From NCBI GenBank assembly GCA_963771005.1, contig CAVYRO010000008.1, positions 558,001 through 622,000 of the forward strand: a stretch of DNA of 64,000 bases. The letters run 5' to 3'. Position 1 is the stretch's first letter, and every line of letters begins with the position of its first letter. Below, piece by piece: positions 63,676-64,000 of this stretch. The notes beneath the pieces are model-generated. The model had not been told where the DNA came from. It made no database searches and saw only the letters and a program-made list of their open reading frames with translations. This DNA is from DASQZK01 sp963771005. Lineage in GTDB: Bacteria; Bacteroidota; Bacteroidia; Bacteroidales; GCA-2748055. The translations under genes and the position numbers were made by a program.

Positions 63676-64000
63676 TCAAATTCCCGGGAAAAGTTTCCGT
63701 GCATTTTTGTTGTAGATCTTATCCACTACTTTTGCGGGCAGTTTGAGTCCCTTTATCGTTCCTCCGGCCTTTTGCGAGAAAAGAGTATCTGAAGTCGCGA
63801 GGTATTTCCAGTTTTGCCATCCATTCATTATGGGTAGCTGCTTTAATTTCAGACGGGCTTCCTGACCAGCCCTCATAATCGCCCATATCTGTGCCATAGA
63901 GGATCCTGTCCTGGTATTTAATGAAGAAATTGCGAATTTTTTCCCGGTCTTTCCGGCTCTGCACCTGAAGATGTCCGAACCGTCCGGCCATATCCACCCT
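63676..64000 (-). pseudogene. Amidohydrolase_2-family lipoprotein (paralogue 4), frameshifted and cut by window end
   Basis: C-terminal part of another family member. From the window edge, MDMAGRFGHLQVQSRKDREK, FFIKYQDRILYGTDMGDY and AATHNEWM are in one frame; NWKYLATSDTLFSQKAGG to NARKLFPGI and the stop at 63676 are one frame over. Removing a base near 63815-63822 joins them as HNEWMQNWKYLATSD, which aligns with HDTWMNDWKYFTSGD of paralogue 3. The N-terminal two-thirds lies beyond 64000. Confidence 0.75.

Noticed and set aside
1..64000. Secondary-metabolite cluster, prophage or defence island
   Set aside because: No synthases, phage structural genes, nucleases or toxin-antitoxin genes were seen; the alpha-oxoamine synthase alone does not support it.

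Overview
The window comes from a member of the Bacteroidota, most likely an environmental or host-associated Bacteroidales-type polysaccharide and glycoprotein degrader. The evidence is an adjacent SusC/SusD pair, many lipoprotein signal peptides, several twin-arginine-type oxidoreductases, AT-rich intergenic regions and promoters of the TTTG-N19-TAnnTTTG type. Nearly every gene is catabolic: glycosidases, esterases, peptide- and sugar-modifying enzymes, transporters and amino-sugar catabolism. No rRNA, tRNA, phage, CRISPR or transposase gene was seen.

Layout. (1) 1-6807, minus strand: an operon agaS, agaZ, agaY, a GH20 hexosaminidase-like gene and a GH88 unsaturated glucuronyl hydrolase (cut by the window edge), with a textbook Bacteroidota promoter in front. 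(2) 7235-13759: sialate O-acetylesterase, secreted nitrilase-type amidase, a lamin-like/lectin-fold lipoprotein, an EamA transporter and a DeoR repressor. (3) 14124-17393, plus strand: Gfo/Idh/MocA oxidoreductase, alpha-oxoamine synthase and dipeptide epimerase. (4) 17892-30017, minus: esterase, DCC-type protein, amidohydrolase lipoprotein, GH42-like protein, SusD, SusC. (5) 30586-37780: PfkB kinase, then a duplicated divergent pair of DUF4832-type protein and transglutaminase-like protein; the second transglutaminase copy is frameshifted. (6) 37922-47558: DUF819 membrane protein, second dipeptide epimerase, CocE-type hydrolase, lectin-fold protein, GH109 alpha-N-acetylgalactosaminidase, nagB-like and nagA. 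(7) 48567-64000: frameshifted sodium/solute symporter, two Asp-box propeller proteins, a serine hydrolase fused to a C-terminal glycan-hydrolase-like propeller, MFS sugar porter, CBM9-like protein, GH36-like protein and three amidohydrolase lipoproteins (one intact, one frameshifted, one frameshifted and cut by the window end).

How it fits together (inference): GH109, GH20, GH88, GH36-like, sialidase-like and sialate O-acetylesterase genes point to trimming of amino-sugar-rich, probably sialylated or uronate-containing glycans such as mucin O-glycans or glycosaminoglycans. GalNAc would flow through deacetylation (NagA), AgaS, AgaZ and AgaY; GlcNAc through NagA and the NagB-like deaminase. Two dipeptide epimerases, transglutaminase-fold lipoproteins, a CocE-type hydrolase and an alpha-oxoamine synthase suggest that the peptide part of a glycopeptide is used as well.

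The second striking aspect is the intergenic DNA. It is crowded with families of short tandem repeats and palindromes: three copies of a 250-bp nested inverted-repeat element, an exact 200-bp tandem array, a 111-bp hairpin array, a 44-bp and a 49-bp polypyrimidine array, heptanucleotide tracts and REP-like palindromes. Several of these abut or supply the stop codon of the preceding gene. Four genes carry a single-base frameshift, all of the same sign (one extra base).
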